A DNA stretch of 64,000 nucleotides from Clostridium sp. KNHs205. Lineage in GTDB: Bacteria; Bacillota; Clostridia; Lachnospirales; Lachnospiraceae. Location of the stretch: the NCBI RefSeq assembly GCF_000702945.1, contig NZ_JNLE01000003.1, positions 1,039,501 to 1,103,500 on the forward strand, in the 5' to 3' direction. Below, piece by piece: positions 18,858 to 28,298 of this stretch. Made by a program: the position numbers and the translations under genes. The notes beneath the pieces were generated by a model that was not told the origin of the DNA, ran no database searches, and saw nothing but the letters and a program-made list of their open reading frames with translations. Position 1 is the first letter of the stretch; every line of letters starts with the position of its first letter.

Positions 18858-18996
18858 GTATAAAAAGAGCCCGGACTCTTGCAGTATAGCTGATGTTAAG
18901 TTAGAATAAAAGAGTTATAATATGTTAGCGTACAATAATTTTCCCATTATAGAAATATATGAGGCAATTTAAGAAGCAGAGAAGACAGGAGAAACC

Positions 18997-19797
18997 ATGA
19001 TTAGCAGTACATCAAATCCACAGATAAAAAATCTTATACAGCTACAGACTAAGCCTAAGGAACGCCAGGAGCAGAAAGCTTTTGTTGTGGAAGGCATAAA
19101 GATGTTTGAGGAAGCAAAAGCAGGTGGACATCTTATGAAAGCCTATATATCCGAGAAGCTGTATGAGGAAAAGATCAGCCTGCAGCCGGATTATTTTATC
19201 GGCACTTCATATGAGATAGTGACAGAGCAGGTAATGAAAGCTGCCAGTGATACTTTGTCGCCCCAGGGGATATTAGCGATTGTAAGAAAACAGGAATATT
19301 CCATAGAAGAGCTTATCCGTAAATATGACATAAATTTGGTGCTTTTGGAGGATATACGTGACCCGGGAAATCTTGGTACTATAATAAGGACAGCAGAAGG
19401 AGCAGGCGTTACAGGAATTATCTTAAGCCAGGCTTCAGTTGATCTCTATAATCCGAAGGTAATCCGGTCGACAATGGGTGCCATTTACCGAATGCCCATA
19501 GTATATTCAGAGGATTTCCTGGAAACCTTAAGGGTAATAAAAGCTGCGGGTATTTCCATATATGCTGCACATTTGAAGGCGGCATCAGAATATGATACGA
19601 TTTCTTATCCAGAGAAGACTGCTATTCTAGTCGGAAATGAAGCCAGAGGGCTCAGTGAAGAGGCAGCAAGGCTTTCAAACAGTAATATCATTATTCCCAT
19701 GGAGGGAAAGGTGGAGTCCTTAAATGCCGGTGTTGCTGCTTCTATCCTTATGTATGAGATCTACCGTCAGAAAAGGCAGGGAAAGATTAAAGGTTGA
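18997..19797 (+). CDS. SpoU/TrmH-family RNA 2'-O-methyltransferase
   Basis: A 266-residue SAM-dependent ribose methylase acting on rRNA or tRNA. The N-terminal substrate-binding domain (~1-95, PKERQEQKAFVVEGIKMFEEA) is followed by the knotted SPOUT domain with motif 1 LLEDIRDPGNLGTIIRTAEGAG, motif 2 LVGNEARGLSEE and motif 3 IIPMEGKVESLNAGVAASILMYE. It is closest in layout to RlmB/YsgA-like proteins; the exact nucleotide target cannot be read from sequence. It stands alone with its own AGGAGA ribosome binding site. Confidence 0.9.
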   Translation: MISSTSNPQIKNLIQLQTKPKERQEQKAFVVEGIKMFEEAKAGGHLMKAYISEKLYEEKISLQPDYFIGTSYEIVTEQVMKAASDTLSPQGILAIVRKQEYSIEELIRKYDINLVLLEDIRDPGNLGTIIRTAEGAGVTGIILSQASVDLYNPKVIRSTMGAIYRMPIVYSEDFLETLRVIKAAGISIYAAHLKAASEYDTISYPEKTAILVGNEARGLSEEAARLSNSNIIIPMEGKVESLNAGVAASILMYEIYRQKRQGKIKG

Positions 19798-19901
19798 TTA
19801 GATTTCTTATAGAAAGCTAAAAGATGTCATACAGATATTGTTATTTCTTCATTTATGAAGTAAAATGTAATTATCAAATTTACGGAAGGGGGTAATATTC
19901 C

Positions 19902-20339
19902 GTGGACTCAATTTATTGGCTCGTTGCTCTGACAATACTTCTGATTATCGAAATCATAACACTGGGATTGACATCCATATGGTTTGCCGGAGGTGCATTA
20001 GCCGCATTCCTGCTATCCCTGTTCACAGATAATCTGATTTTAGAGGTTGGTGTATTCGTTGCAGTATCTTTAGTCTTACTGTACTTTACAAGACCTATTG
20101 CAATGAAATATTTCAATAATAAGCGTGAAAAGACCAACTATGAGGCCTTGGAGGGAAGTTCCGGTAAAGTCCTTGAGAAAATCGACAATTTTAACAGCAC
20201 CGGTGTTGTGCTGCTTAATGGACTGGAATGGACAGCAAGATCCAGCGATGATACGATCATCCAGGTAGGAAAAAAAGTCATAGTAAGAGAAATCTCCGGT
20301 GTGAAATTAATCGTAGAGGAAGAAAGAGAGGGTGTTTAA
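19902..20339 (+). CDS. NfeD-like membrane protein
   Basis: A 145-residue protein with two or three N-terminal TM segments (~5-30, 33-65) and a C-terminal OB-like domain (~85-142, GSSGKVLEKIDNFNSTGVVLLNGLEW). Short NfeD proteins pair with SPFH/stomatin partners in membrane microdomains, and the SPFH gene follows after one base. The start is GTG at 19902, preceded by GGAAGGGGG. The pair is probably one operon. Confidence 0.88.
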   Translation: MDSIYWLVALTILLIIEIITLGLTSIWFAGGALAAFLLSLFTDNLILEVGVFVAVSLVLLYFTRPIAMKYFNNKREKTNYEALEGSSGKVLEKIDNFNSTGVVLLNGLEWTARSSDDTIIQVGKKVIVREISGVKLIVEEEREGV

Positions 20340-20340
20340 A

Positions 20341-21264
20341 GTGCCATATGCATTAATTATTCTTGTAGTTTTATTATTATTAGTAGTAGCGTCCTGTGTT
20401 CGAATTGTTCCCCAGGCTCATTCCTATGTAGTAGAACGTTTGGGCGGATATCAGGCAACCTGGAATGTGGGTATCCATTTTATGGTACCTTTCATTGACA
20501 AGGTAGCAAAGAAAGTTATTTTAAAGGAACAGGTAGTTGATTTTGCTCCTCAGCCCGTTATCACCAAGGACAACGTAACCATGAAGATTGATACAGTAGT
20601 TTTCTTCCAGATTACAGATCCAAAACTGTTTGCGTACGGCGTGGAACGTCCTATTCTTGCAATTGAGAACCTGACAGCTACAACTCTTCGTAATATAATT
20701 GGTGATCTGGAGCTGGATCAGACGCTTACTTCCAGAGAAATCATCAATACAAAAATGAGAATTTCCTTAGACGTAGCGACGGACCCTTGGGGAATCAAGG
20801 TAAATCGTGTAGAATTAAAGAACATCATTCCTCCAGCAGCTATTCAGGATGCCATGGAGAAACAGATGAAGGCAGAGCGTGAGCGAAGAGAAGCTATCCT
20901 TCGTGCAGAAGGTGAGAAGACTTCACAAATTCTTGTAGCAGAAGGTAAGAAACAGTCAACCATTCTGGAAGCAGAAGCAGATAAGGCATCAGCAATTCTT
21001 CATGCAGAAGCGCAGAAGGAGGCTACTATAAGAGAAGCAGAGGGTCAAGCAGAAGCTATTCTTACCGTTCAGAAAGCAAATGCTGACGGTATCCGTTTCT
21101 TAAACGAAGCGAATCCCAGCATGGCAGTTCTTCAGATTAAGAGCCTTGAGGCTTTCCAAAAGGCAGCTGACGGAAAGGCTACTAAGATTATTATTCCTTC
21201 CGAGATTCAGGGTATTGCAGGCCTTGCAAAATCCATTACGGAAGTAGTATCCGATAAACAGTAA
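20341..21264 (+). CDS. SPFH/Band 7 (stomatin-like) protein
   Basis: A 307-residue membrane-anchored scaffold protein. An N-terminal TM (PYALIILVVLLLLVVASCV) is followed by the Band 7 domain (IVPQAHSYVVERLGGYQATW to ~180) and a charged, alanine- and glutamate-rich coiled coil with repeats such as ILRAEGEKTSQILVAEGKKQ (~185-250). It resembles the paraslipin/stomatin branch partnered with short NfeD. The GTG at 20341 is preferred because GAGAGG lies 8 bases upstream; GTG at 20332 falls inside that site. Confidence 0.92.
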   Translation: MPYALIILVVLLLLVVASCVRIVPQAHSYVVERLGGYQATWNVGIHFMVPFIDKVAKKVILKEQVVDFAPQPVITKDNVTMKIDTVVFFQITDPKLFAYGVERPILAIENLTATTLRNIIGDLELDQTLTSREIINTKMRISLDVATDPWGIKVNRVELKNIIPPAAIQDAMEKQMKAERERREAILRAEGEKTSQILVAEGKKQSTILEAEADKASAILHAEAQKEATIREAEGQAEAILTVQKANADGIRFLNEANPSMAVLQIKSLEAFQKAADGKATKIIIPSEIQGIAGLAKSITEVVSDKQ

Positions 21265-21271
21265 TATGGAC

Positions 21272-21314
21272 TAACTGCCCTGCCTCTGTCCGGTTGATGG
21301 AAGCGGGGCAGTTT
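21272..21314 (+). terminator. Terminator after the SPFH gene
   Basis: AACTGCCCTGC and GCGGGGCAGTT form a GC-rich stem followed by TTTGTGTG. It ends the nfeD-SPFH transcript. Confidence 0.7.
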
Positions 21315-21453
21315 TGTGTGTCGGGTTATGTATTCTTTATTCTTCAATTTTGTAATTAATTACGGAAAACTGATTGACAAGAAAGTAAAGGAATAGTATG
21401 GTTATTTCTTGGATAAAGGTAATACTAGGGTTATTAGATAATATATGATTTGA

Positions 21454-21728
21454 ATGTCAAAAGTGAGGGTTTTTACAAGGGGACGGCGAACTGCACAAGA
21501 CAGAAGGAACTCATGCTTCAATTTCAATGTATAAGAAGTCCTAATTCTCTGAAGATTTTGTGCTTGACATAACCTCAAACAGATAACTCGCTGCGCTCAG
21601 ACAATCTGTTTGAGGTTATAGCACATAATCTTCAGAGAAAAGGACTTTTAATACATTTCCATAGGCACATTCGTTCCTTCTGCCTTGTACATTTCACCTG
21701 AAATTGTATGGAAGCGATCTTTTGACAT
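21454..21728. repeat. 275-bp imperfect palindrome
   Basis: A large interrupted inverted repeat. Outer arms are ATGTCAAAAG (21454-21463) and CTTTTGACAT (21719-21728); next ACAAGACAGAAGGAAC (21495-21510) and GTTCCTTCTGCCTTGT (21673-21688); then TCTCTGAAGATTTTGTGC (21546-21563) and GCACATAATCTTCAGAGA (21621-21638); and the core ATAACCTCAAACAGAT and ATCTGTTTGAGGTTAT. The tip is a small palindrome CTCGCTGCGCTCAG. The spacing between successive arm blocks is nearly equal on both sides, so the arms descend from one long palindrome. No gene is visible in it. Confidence 0.85.
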
Positions 21729-22031
21729 GCTGATTAATAAGAAAAGAATAAAGTAGGATTAGGTTTAGTGCTTAAAAAGATTGATTACGAAAAGCTTTTG
21801 ATACTTGAATTGCTTAAAAAGATATAATTAGAAAACATAAAATTAGAAAACATAGAATTAATAAAGATAAAATTAATAAACATAAAATCTATTAGTAAAC
21901 ATAGTAATGATAACTCTAGAGACTAGGTGTGAGAGAAAATAAAAAAGAAAGGCTGCCACAGTAAATTCTTTCACATATTATTACGAGTGGCAGAATCACA
22001 GGCTTGCCTGGGGTATACAATGGGTGTAAAC

Positions 22032-22778
22032 ATGAGTGATAAAATACGTGTAACAATTTGGAATGAATACCGCCATGAGAAAATGGAAGGAAAGATTAAG
22101 GATATTTATCCGGAAGGAATCCATAAGGTTTTGGCGGATTGTTTTAAGGGTGAGAACTTTGAGGTGCGTACGGCTACTCTGGATGAGGAATTCCATGGAC
22201 TGACAGATGAGGTTCTTGAAAGTACGGATGTTCTGTTCTGGTGGGGGCATATGGCACACAATGAAGTAAGTGATGAAATCGTTGAAAAGGTACAGAACAG
22301 AGTCTTAAACGGTATGGGACTTGTGGTATTGCATTCAGGTCATCATTCCAAGATCTTCAGACGTTTAATGGGAACCTCCTGTAATTTAAAGTGGAGAGTT
22401 GCTGATGAGAAAGAACGATTATGGGTAGTGGAACCGGGACATCCTATTACAGAAGGTATTGGAGAGTATATAGAGCTTCCCAGAGAAGAAATGTATGGGG
22501 AACAGTTTGAGATACCAAACCCCGATGAACTGATTTTCATCAGCTGGTTTGAAGGCGGGGAAGTATGCAGAAGCGGCTGCTGCTTTAACAGAGGAAGAGG
22601 TAAGATCTTCTATTTCCGTCCGGGTCACGAAGAATACCCTACCTACTATAATAAGGATATTCAAAGAGTATTAGTAAATGCAGCCGGTTATCTGGCACCT
22701 GTGAAAAGAGGGGATACAAGACCGGAGCATGCGGAAAATATACCCGTACCTTTGGAGAGCATTAAAAATAAGGAGTAA
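22032..22778 (+). CDS. ThuA-like protein (trehalose utilisation family)
   Basis: A 248-residue protein of the ThuA / glutamine-amidotransferase-like fold. It reads [14 protein letters not shown] at the start, then [40 protein letters not shown] and a C-terminal [20 protein letters not shown]. ThuA-like proteins are linked to sugar catabolism, but no substrate is proven for this subgroup. The ATG at 22032 gives the usual MSDKIRV beginning; an ATG at 22020 in frame is possible and has a GGGG before it. It appears monocistronic. Confidence 0.82.
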   Translation: MSDKIRVTIWNEYRHEKMEGKIKDIYPEGIHKVLADCFKGENFEVRTATLDEEFHGLTDEVLESTDVLFWWGHMAHNEVSDEIVEKVQNRVLNGMGLVVLHSGHHSKIFRRLMGTSCNLKWRVADEKERLWVVEPGHPITEGIGEYIELPREEMYGEQFEIPNPDELIFISWFEGGEVCRSGCCFNRGRGKIFYFRPGHEEYPTYYNKDIQRVLVNAAGYLAPVKRGDTRPEHAENIPVPLESIKNKE

Positions 22779-22905
22779 AATTTTTGAAATCGTTAAGATA
22801 AACTTAAGAATTCACTCCTTGATAAAAATTTGGCAATGAGCTATTATAAATTAGAGTTAAATGAGTTAAATTATACGTAAAGTTGTTGTTAAGGAGAGGA
22901 TGTAA

Positions 22906-24783
22906 GTGGAAAAAATTAAGGAGATCATCAAGTCTCCCTATATGATTTTATTATTCTTTGCAATCAAATTGGTAGTGTATTACCAGCTTATTAACGTGGA
23001 TATATCTGATATTACCTTTATACTGGTCAGTGTAATGGCCTTAGGATTGATTTTCCTAAGCTTTATACGAAGCAGGCTAAAGAGGAAGAATATAATATTC
23101 CTGGTTGTATACAGCTTGTTAAGTCTCTTGATGTTTGCTGATACGATGTATTACAACTATTATAATCAGACAGTTTCCATTAAGCAATTGTGGCAGGCAG
23201 CCAATGTAGCAGCGGTTCCTCAAAGTTTTGTAGCGACACTGATACCTGCAAGCTTCCTTTTATTCGCTGATATACCATTTATTTATTACTATTTTAAAAA
23301 GCTCCTGAAACAGGACAGCAATCGTACCGGCTGGAGCTATAAGAGAGAGCTAAAATATCTTGCGATCAGTTTTATAGGATTGTTCTTACTGTTGGTAGTA
23401 AATCCTTTTGACAGTAAGACCATTGATAAGGTAAACAGCGTAGAGTTCTTTTCTAACCATGTTAACGATATCTATAATGCAATCGCAGATAATATTGTTA
23501 CAGAGGAAGTACCTGAGGAACAGGTACTGGATACGGTGAAGGAAGTTACTCCTCAGGTTAGCGGACTTAAATACAAAAATATTGGAGAAGGCAAGAACCT
23601 GATTGTATTACAGGTAGAAGCTTTACAGAACTTCGTAATTGGTGCACAGTACAACGGGCAGGTAATAACACCGAATCTCAATGCATTTTTGCAGCAGGAT
23701 ACCTTATATTATGACCGTTATTACACGAACATAGGTAAAGGTAATACAGCGGATGCAGAATTCTCTACCTTAAACAGCCTTTACCCCGTAATAGACAGAG
23801 AGTGCTATACACTGTACCAGAATAATACCTTTAACGGACTTCCTTGGTTACTGAGAGATAAGGGGTATGATACACTTGCTATTCACGGCTATAAGGGGGA
23901 GTTCTGGAATCGTGAAGCAGCATACCCGGGCCAGGGTTTTGAGAATTTCTACAGCATGGAGGATCTGGATCAGAGTGATATTATCGGTCTTGGTATATCG
24001 GATAAATCCATGTTCCGGCAGGCAGCAGATATACTGTCTAAGGAAGAAAAGCCCTTTTTCAGTTTTATAATTTCTTTAACAAGCCATCATCCTTTTGTCA
24101 TAGAAGATAAAGATGTAACCTTACAGTTAAAAGAAGAAGATAAAGATACTAAATTCGGTTCCTATTTAAAGACCGTGCGTTATTTTGATGAGGCCTTCGG
24201 TGAGTTCTTACAGGAATTAAAAGATGCAGGACTGTATGATAACACTGTAATTGCACTTTATGGCGATCACCATGGTCTTAACCTGAACATGGATAATAAC
24301 AAAGAAATGATGGAAAACTATCTGGGAAGAACTTATGATTATGATGAGATGCTCAGAATCCCTCTAATGATTCATGTACCAGGAAGCGGTGTAAAAGAGA
24401 CGATTTCAACGACTGGAGGACAAATTGATTTTCTTCCTACAATTGCTAATATTATGGGTCTGGAATTCAATCAGCCTTACATCCTGGGGCAGGATTTAAG
24501 TAATGCCACGGATGGATTTGTTGCTTTTACAGCATATCTTTTTGAGGGTTCCTTTATTCACAACGATACCATGTTCGAGATATCCAGAGAAGGTGTGTTT
24601 GACGGAAGCAGAGCCTGGAAGATTGGAACAGATGTGCCGGTAGATGCATCTGTTTATGAAGCGGACTATAATAAGGCAATTACCATCAAAAAGACCTCAG
24701 AAGAGATTCTGAATCAGGATTTGATCAGTAACTATATTCATAGAGAACCGGTTGCTGAAAGCAATTCAGAAAATAATAAATAA
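22906..24783 (+). CDS. LTA synthase family sulfatase-domain protein
   Basis: A 625-residue membrane protein resembling lipoteichoic acid synthase, which polymerises glycerol phosphate from phosphatidylglycerol outside the membrane. Five N-terminal TM segments (~13-31, 37-56, 66-84, 105-130, 143-163) precede the extracellular sulfatase-fold domain. The catalytic Thr281 is in GKGNTADAEFSTLNSLYP, and the metal site includes YGDHHG. The start is GTG at 22906 after AAGGAGAGG. It could act on LTA or another anionic glycerol-phosphate polymer; the branch cannot be fixed by eye. Confidence 0.88.
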   Translation: MEKIKEIIKSPYMILLFFAIKLVVYYQLINVDISDITFILVSVMALGLIFLSFIRSRLKRKNIIFLVVYSLLSLLMFADTMYYNYYNQTVSIKQLWQAANVAAVPQSFVATLIPASFLLFADIPFIYYYFKKLLKQDSNRTGWSYKRELKYLAISFIGLFLLLVVNPFDSKTIDKVNSVEFFSNHVNDIYNAIADNIVTEEVPEEQVLDTVKEVTPQVSGLKYKNIGEGKNLIVLQVEALQNFVIGAQYNGQVITPNLNAFLQQDTLYYDRYYTNIGKGNTADAEFSTLNSLYPVIDRECYTLYQNNTFNGLPWLLRDKGYDTLAIHGYKGEFWNREAAYPGQGFENFYSMEDLDQSDIIGLGISDKSMFRQAADILSKEEKPFFSFIISLTSHHPFVIEDKDVTLQLKEEDKDTKFGSYLKTVRYFDEAFGEFLQELKDAGLYDNTVIALYGDHHGLNLNMDNNKEMMENYLGRTYDYDEMLRIPLMIHVPGSGVKETISTTGGQIDFLPTIANIMGLEFNQPYILGQDLSNATDGFVAFTAYLFEGSFIHNDTMFEISREGVFDGSRAWKIGTDVPVDASVYEADYNKAITIKKTSEEILNQDLISNYIHREPVAESNSENNK

Positions 24784-24937
24784 ATGACGTAATTACTAAA
24801 ACACATAATTAATAAAGACATAATTAGTAAAGCAATAATAGATAATCAGCTCATTAACATGCTGTATCAACAAATCTGTATTAGGATTATGAACCAGGCA
24901 GACCCATGGCATTCAAATAACCTGAATGGGAGCAAGT

Positions 24938-26134
24938 ATGGCGAAAGAATTTGATTTAACTAAGGAATACGGAATTGTTCTTGAAGGCGGCGGAGCAAAA
25001 GGAGCCTACCAGATTGGTGTCTGGAAGGCTCTTTTAGAATGCGGAGTTAAGATAAAAGGTGTCTCCGGTGTATCTGTGGGAGCTCTAAATGGAGCCTTGA
25101 TGTGCATGGGGGATTATGAAGCCGCTGAAGAGTTATGGAAGAATTTAACCTATTCGGATATCATGAATGTAAATGATAAACAGATGCAGTGTCTGATGAA
25201 AAAGGACATAAAAAATCTGGATTTAAAATCTCTTACAAAAGATACCACCAGAGTAATCACAGAACGGGGTATCGATGTGGCACCGTTAAAAGAATTAATC
25301 AACAAGTTCATAAATGTGGAAAAGATAAAACAGTCGGGGATGGAATTCGTCTTTGGAACCTTTCTTGTGGATAAGCTAAAGGAACTTGAGATAACAGCTC
25401 AGGAAATAGAAGAAGAGAATCTGAAAGATTACCTCCTTGCCAGTGCACTTTTGCCGGCTTTTAAAAGAGAGAAGCTGAATGGGCAGCGCTACCTGGATGG
25501 TGGTATGTTCAATAATGTTCCTGTAGATATGCTTATTAACAGGAATTATAAGGATATTATCATCATTAGAATCTTTGGAATGGGACTTCTAAAAAGCGTA
25601 AAAATTCCCGAGGATGTTACAATTACACAAATATCCCCCAGAATTAATCTGGGCGGCATGCTGGAGTTTAATTCTGAGAAGAGCAGAAGAAATATAGATC
25701 TTGGCTATTTCGATGGTTTGCGCAGTATAAGAGGCTTAAGCGGAAAAATCTATTATCTCAAAGCTGGTTTGAAGGAAGAAGAGGCAGTAATGCGGCTCAT
25801 TCATATAAATGAAGCAGTGAAGATGGCTTTTTTGGAATATTACAAACTGGACTTTGGAGATGCAGCGGTTTATACCAGACGCTTTTTAGAAGGAGTATGC
25901 CAGAACCTTGCAAATAGCTTAAGACTGCAAAAGAACTGGACCTATCATGAATTATACTTAAGTCTTTTGGAGCTGGCTGCGAAAACAGTCCATATATCCA
26001 AATTTGCAATCTATACGGAAGAAGAACTGATAAAACGTATAAGAGAAAACTATGAAAAGAGTCAGAAAAGAGGTTATGAAATAGAACTATTTCTTACCCT
26101 TGTCATTAAGCTGATAATCCTGCCACCCTCTTAG
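24938..26134 (+). CDS. Patatin-like phospholipase
   Basis: A 398-residue predicted lipid acyl hydrolase. The oxyanion motif is GGGAKGAYQ (residues 17-25), the nucleophile is Ser46 in GVSVG, and the catalytic Asp187 lies in LDGGMFNNVP, so all catalytic elements are present. The C-terminal ~150 residues are a helical region of unknown role. The ATG at 24938 follows GGGAG by 7 bases; the upstream ATG at 24926 overlaps that ribosome binding site. There is no signal peptide, so it is probably cytoplasmic. Confidence 0.9.
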   Translation: MAKEFDLTKEYGIVLEGGGAKGAYQIGVWKALLECGVKIKGVSGVSVGALNGALMCMGDYEAAEELWKNLTYSDIMNVNDKQMQCLMKKDIKNLDLKSLTKDTTRVITERGIDVAPLKELINKFINVEKIKQSGMEFVFGTFLVDKLKELEITAQEIEEENLKDYLLASALLPAFKREKLNGQRYLDGGMFNNVPVDMLINRNYKDIIIIRIFGMGLLKSVKIPEDVTITQISPRINLGGMLEFNSEKSRRNIDLGYFDGLRSIRGLSGKIYYLKAGLKEEEAVMRLIHINEAVKMAFLEYYKLDFGDAAVYTRRFLEGVCQNLANSLRLQKNWTYHELYLSLLELAAKTVHISKFAIYTEEELIKRIRENYEKSQKRGYEIELFLTLVIKLIILPPS

Positions 26135-26503
26135 GATTTATGTGTCTTAGTATAACTGCTAATAAATTTAATAAATAAAAATAATAAATGAAATAATAAA
26201 TAATTATAAGTGAATAGTTAAAAAATCCTTGCTCATAAAAACAGAAGGATTCGTGAGGTAAATTTAAGGTTTGTTTTACAGTTGAATGCAGATGAAGGAA
26301 AGAAAGAGAAGCTCTTTCTATGGCTGCTGACTGTGAAGCAGGCCTTATTCCGTTATTTACAAAGTGCGAAGAGAAAGCTTAATTGGTATAAGGATAGTAA
26401 TAAGGAGTTAAAAGAAAATCAATTTTTATTATTTTTAACGATATATTTGTAAGTTACAGCAAAATTTATTAGATAAAATAAAATCCAAGAAAAGAAATGA
26501 AAC
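26135..26503. other. Intergenic region between the patatin-like gene and the argF promoter
   Basis: About 370 AT-rich bases with no credible gene or strong hairpin. Confidence 0.5.
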
Positions 26504-26547
26504 TTGACATATGCATAAAAATAAAGTAATATGAATAAATAAACATA
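26504..26547 (+). promoter_or_regulatory. argF promoter with candidate ArgR boxes
   Basis: TTGACA (26504-26509) and TAATAT (26527-26532) are 17 bases apart. Two segments overlapping this promoter, TATGCATAAAAATAAAGT (26510-26527) and TATGAATAAATAAACATA (26530-26547), resemble the ARG box bound by the arginine repressor (CATGAATAAAAATKCAAK in Bacillus). Binding would block RNA polymerase when arginine is plentiful. Confidence 0.6.
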
Positions 26548-26653
26548 TAGCTAAACCTTAAGATCAGAAAAAGGAGGTATGCATTGTCCGGCTATGCAGG
26601 TGAGAAAGGCAGGACAGATATTTTAATCTTTCATACTATACGGAAAGGTTAAA

Positions 26654-27604
26654 GTGGCAGAGATGATAATGAATTTAAAAGGACGTAGTTTTCTAACCTT
26701 AAAAGATTATACACCTGATGAAATTGAGTATCTCATAGACCTTGCCAAGGACCTTAAAGCAAAGAAAAAGCAAGGTATTACAGGAAACAGTCTCAAGGGG
26801 AAGAATATCGCATTAATATTTGAGAAACCTTCCACCAGAACCAGATGTGCATTTACTGTAGGTTGTATCGATGAAGGCGGACATCCTGAATATCTTGGAA
26901 AAGATGATATCCAGCTGGGTCACAAGGAAAGTGTTGAAGATACCGCAAGAGTACTTGGACGTATGTTTGACGGCATTGAATTCAGAGGCTTTAAGCAGGA
27001 AACTGTAGAGAAGCTGGCCAAATACAGCGGTGTTCCTGTCTGGAACGGTTTAACCGACTTGGACCATCCTACTCAGATCCTGGCAGATTTCCTGACCTTA
27101 AAAGAGCAGTTTGGCTCTTTAAAAGGGCTTCATCTGGTGTATGTAGGTGATGGACGTAATAACATGGCTAACAGTCTGATGATTGGAAGTGCCAAATTAG
27201 GTCTTAACTTTACCGTGTTGTCCCCCGAAGCCTTATGGACGGAGGAAGCACTTGTGGCAGAATGCCAGGAATATAATAAAATCTCCGGCGGATCGATAAC
27301 CATAACTGACAATATTGCTGAGGTTAAGGGGGCCGATGCCGTATATACTGATGTATGGTGTTCCATGGGTGAAGAGGCACTGGCAGGAGAGCGTATTGCT
27401 CTGCTAAAACCTTATCAGGTTAATACCAGTCTTATGAATGCTGTAGGTACTGAGAAAACAGTCTTTCTTCATTGTCTTCCGGCGGTAAAGGGTTATGAAG
27501 TGACGGAAGAAGTATTTGAAGCTCATGCAGATGTAATATTTGATGAGGCAGAAAACAGAATGCATACCATTAAGGCAGTAATGGTGGCAACCCTTGGGAA
27601 TTAA
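26654..27604 (+). CDS. argF: Ornithine carbamoyltransferase
   Basis: Makes citrulline from ornithine and carbamoyl phosphate in arginine synthesis, or catalyses the reverse reaction in the deiminase pathway. It has 316 residues. Carbamoyl-phosphate binding motifs are STRTR and DHPTQILAD; ornithine-binding features are DVWCSMGEE and [13 protein letters not shown]. The candidate ArgR-controlled promoter and the absence of arcA/arcC neighbours favour a biosynthetic role. The start is GTG at 26654 after GGAAAGG; ATG codons at 26663 and 26669 are alternatives. Confidence 0.95.
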   Translation: MAEMIMNLKGRSFLTLKDYTPDEIEYLIDLAKDLKAKKKQGITGNSLKGKNIALIFEKPSTRTRCAFTVGCIDEGGHPEYLGKDDIQLGHKESVEDTARVLGRMFDGIEFRGFKQETVEKLAKYSGVPVWNGLTDLDHPTQILADFLTLKEQFGSLKGLHLVYVGDGRNNMANSLMIGSAKLGLNFTVLSPEALWTEEALVAECQEYNKISGGSITITDNIAEVKGADAVYTDVWCSMGEEALAGERIALLKPYQVNTSLMNAVGTEKTVFLHCLPAVKGYEVTEEVFEAHADVIFDEAENRMHTIKAVMVATLGN

Positions 27605-27660
27605 TAGGAAACCTCTAAGAAAAGAAGGTTATCCTTCATAAAGTTACAATTTATCATAGT

Positions 27661-27707
27661 CAGGGTTTGTGAACAGATTTCAGAAGTCGTTCACAAATTC
27701 TGGCTTT
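27661..27707 (+). terminator. Terminator after argF
   Basis: CAGGGTTTGTGAAC (27661-27674) and GTTCACAAATTCTG (27689-27702) form a 14-bp imperfect stem followed by GCTTTTT. Confidence 0.8.
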
Positions 27708-27878
27708 TTCCGATGAAAGACGGTATTGATACTTGACGCAGGAACCAGGATTTTATATGATTAAAGGCAAGGATTGTTTATGATACCTGAAAATGGCATC
27801 ATATCAGCGAGGGAGGAAGAAAAGCATTATTGCGTCTACTGATTATACGCGTACTAAACACGCAGATGGGAACGAAGT

Positions 27879-28154
27879 ATGAATAAACTGATAACGGTAA
27901 TTAAGGAACAGAAATTAGCATTGGATATAATTAATGTTGCAATAGGATGCGTAATAATCGTATTAGCAATATTCTATTTTATGGACCAGGACAATATTCT
28001 GCTTATGGCAGTTGTTCTTTTATTGGCAGGCACCATAAATATATTAAACGGAGTGAAACGGCTAAAGGGGACCAATAAGAGAAACAGTATCGGATTTTTT
28101 GCGGTTGGTGTCATAATTTATTTTGTAGCAGCTTCCTTTTTTGCCATGATATAA
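27879..28154 (+). CDS. Small membrane protein of unknown function
   Basis: A 91-residue protein with three hydrophobic segments (~17-35, 38-57, 71-90) and a basic loop KRLKGTNKRNS between the last two. GGGAACG before the ATG could serve as a ribosome binding site. I do not recognise the family. It lies between argF and birA with separate intergenic regions on both sides. Confidence 0.6.
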   Translation: MNKLITVIKEQKLALDIINVAIGCVIIVLAIFYFMDQDNILLMAVVLLLAGTINILNGVKRLKGTNKRNSIGFFAVGVIIYFVAASFFAMI

Positions 28155-28298
28155 AGAAACAGCTAATCTGTCTTGGACTTATAGGTTTGGCATAAAACCT
28201 ATTACCATAAGTGAGTACTTAACAAAGTAACTGGCAGGAATAACTAATAACATCGAAGCGCGGAACGAATATTAATTTTGAGATAGAAAAGGCAGCCA

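Noticed and set aside
26580..26653. T-box or other leader for argF
   Set aside because: No T-box motif or terminator lies between the promoter and argF. The candidate ArgR boxes explain regulation better.
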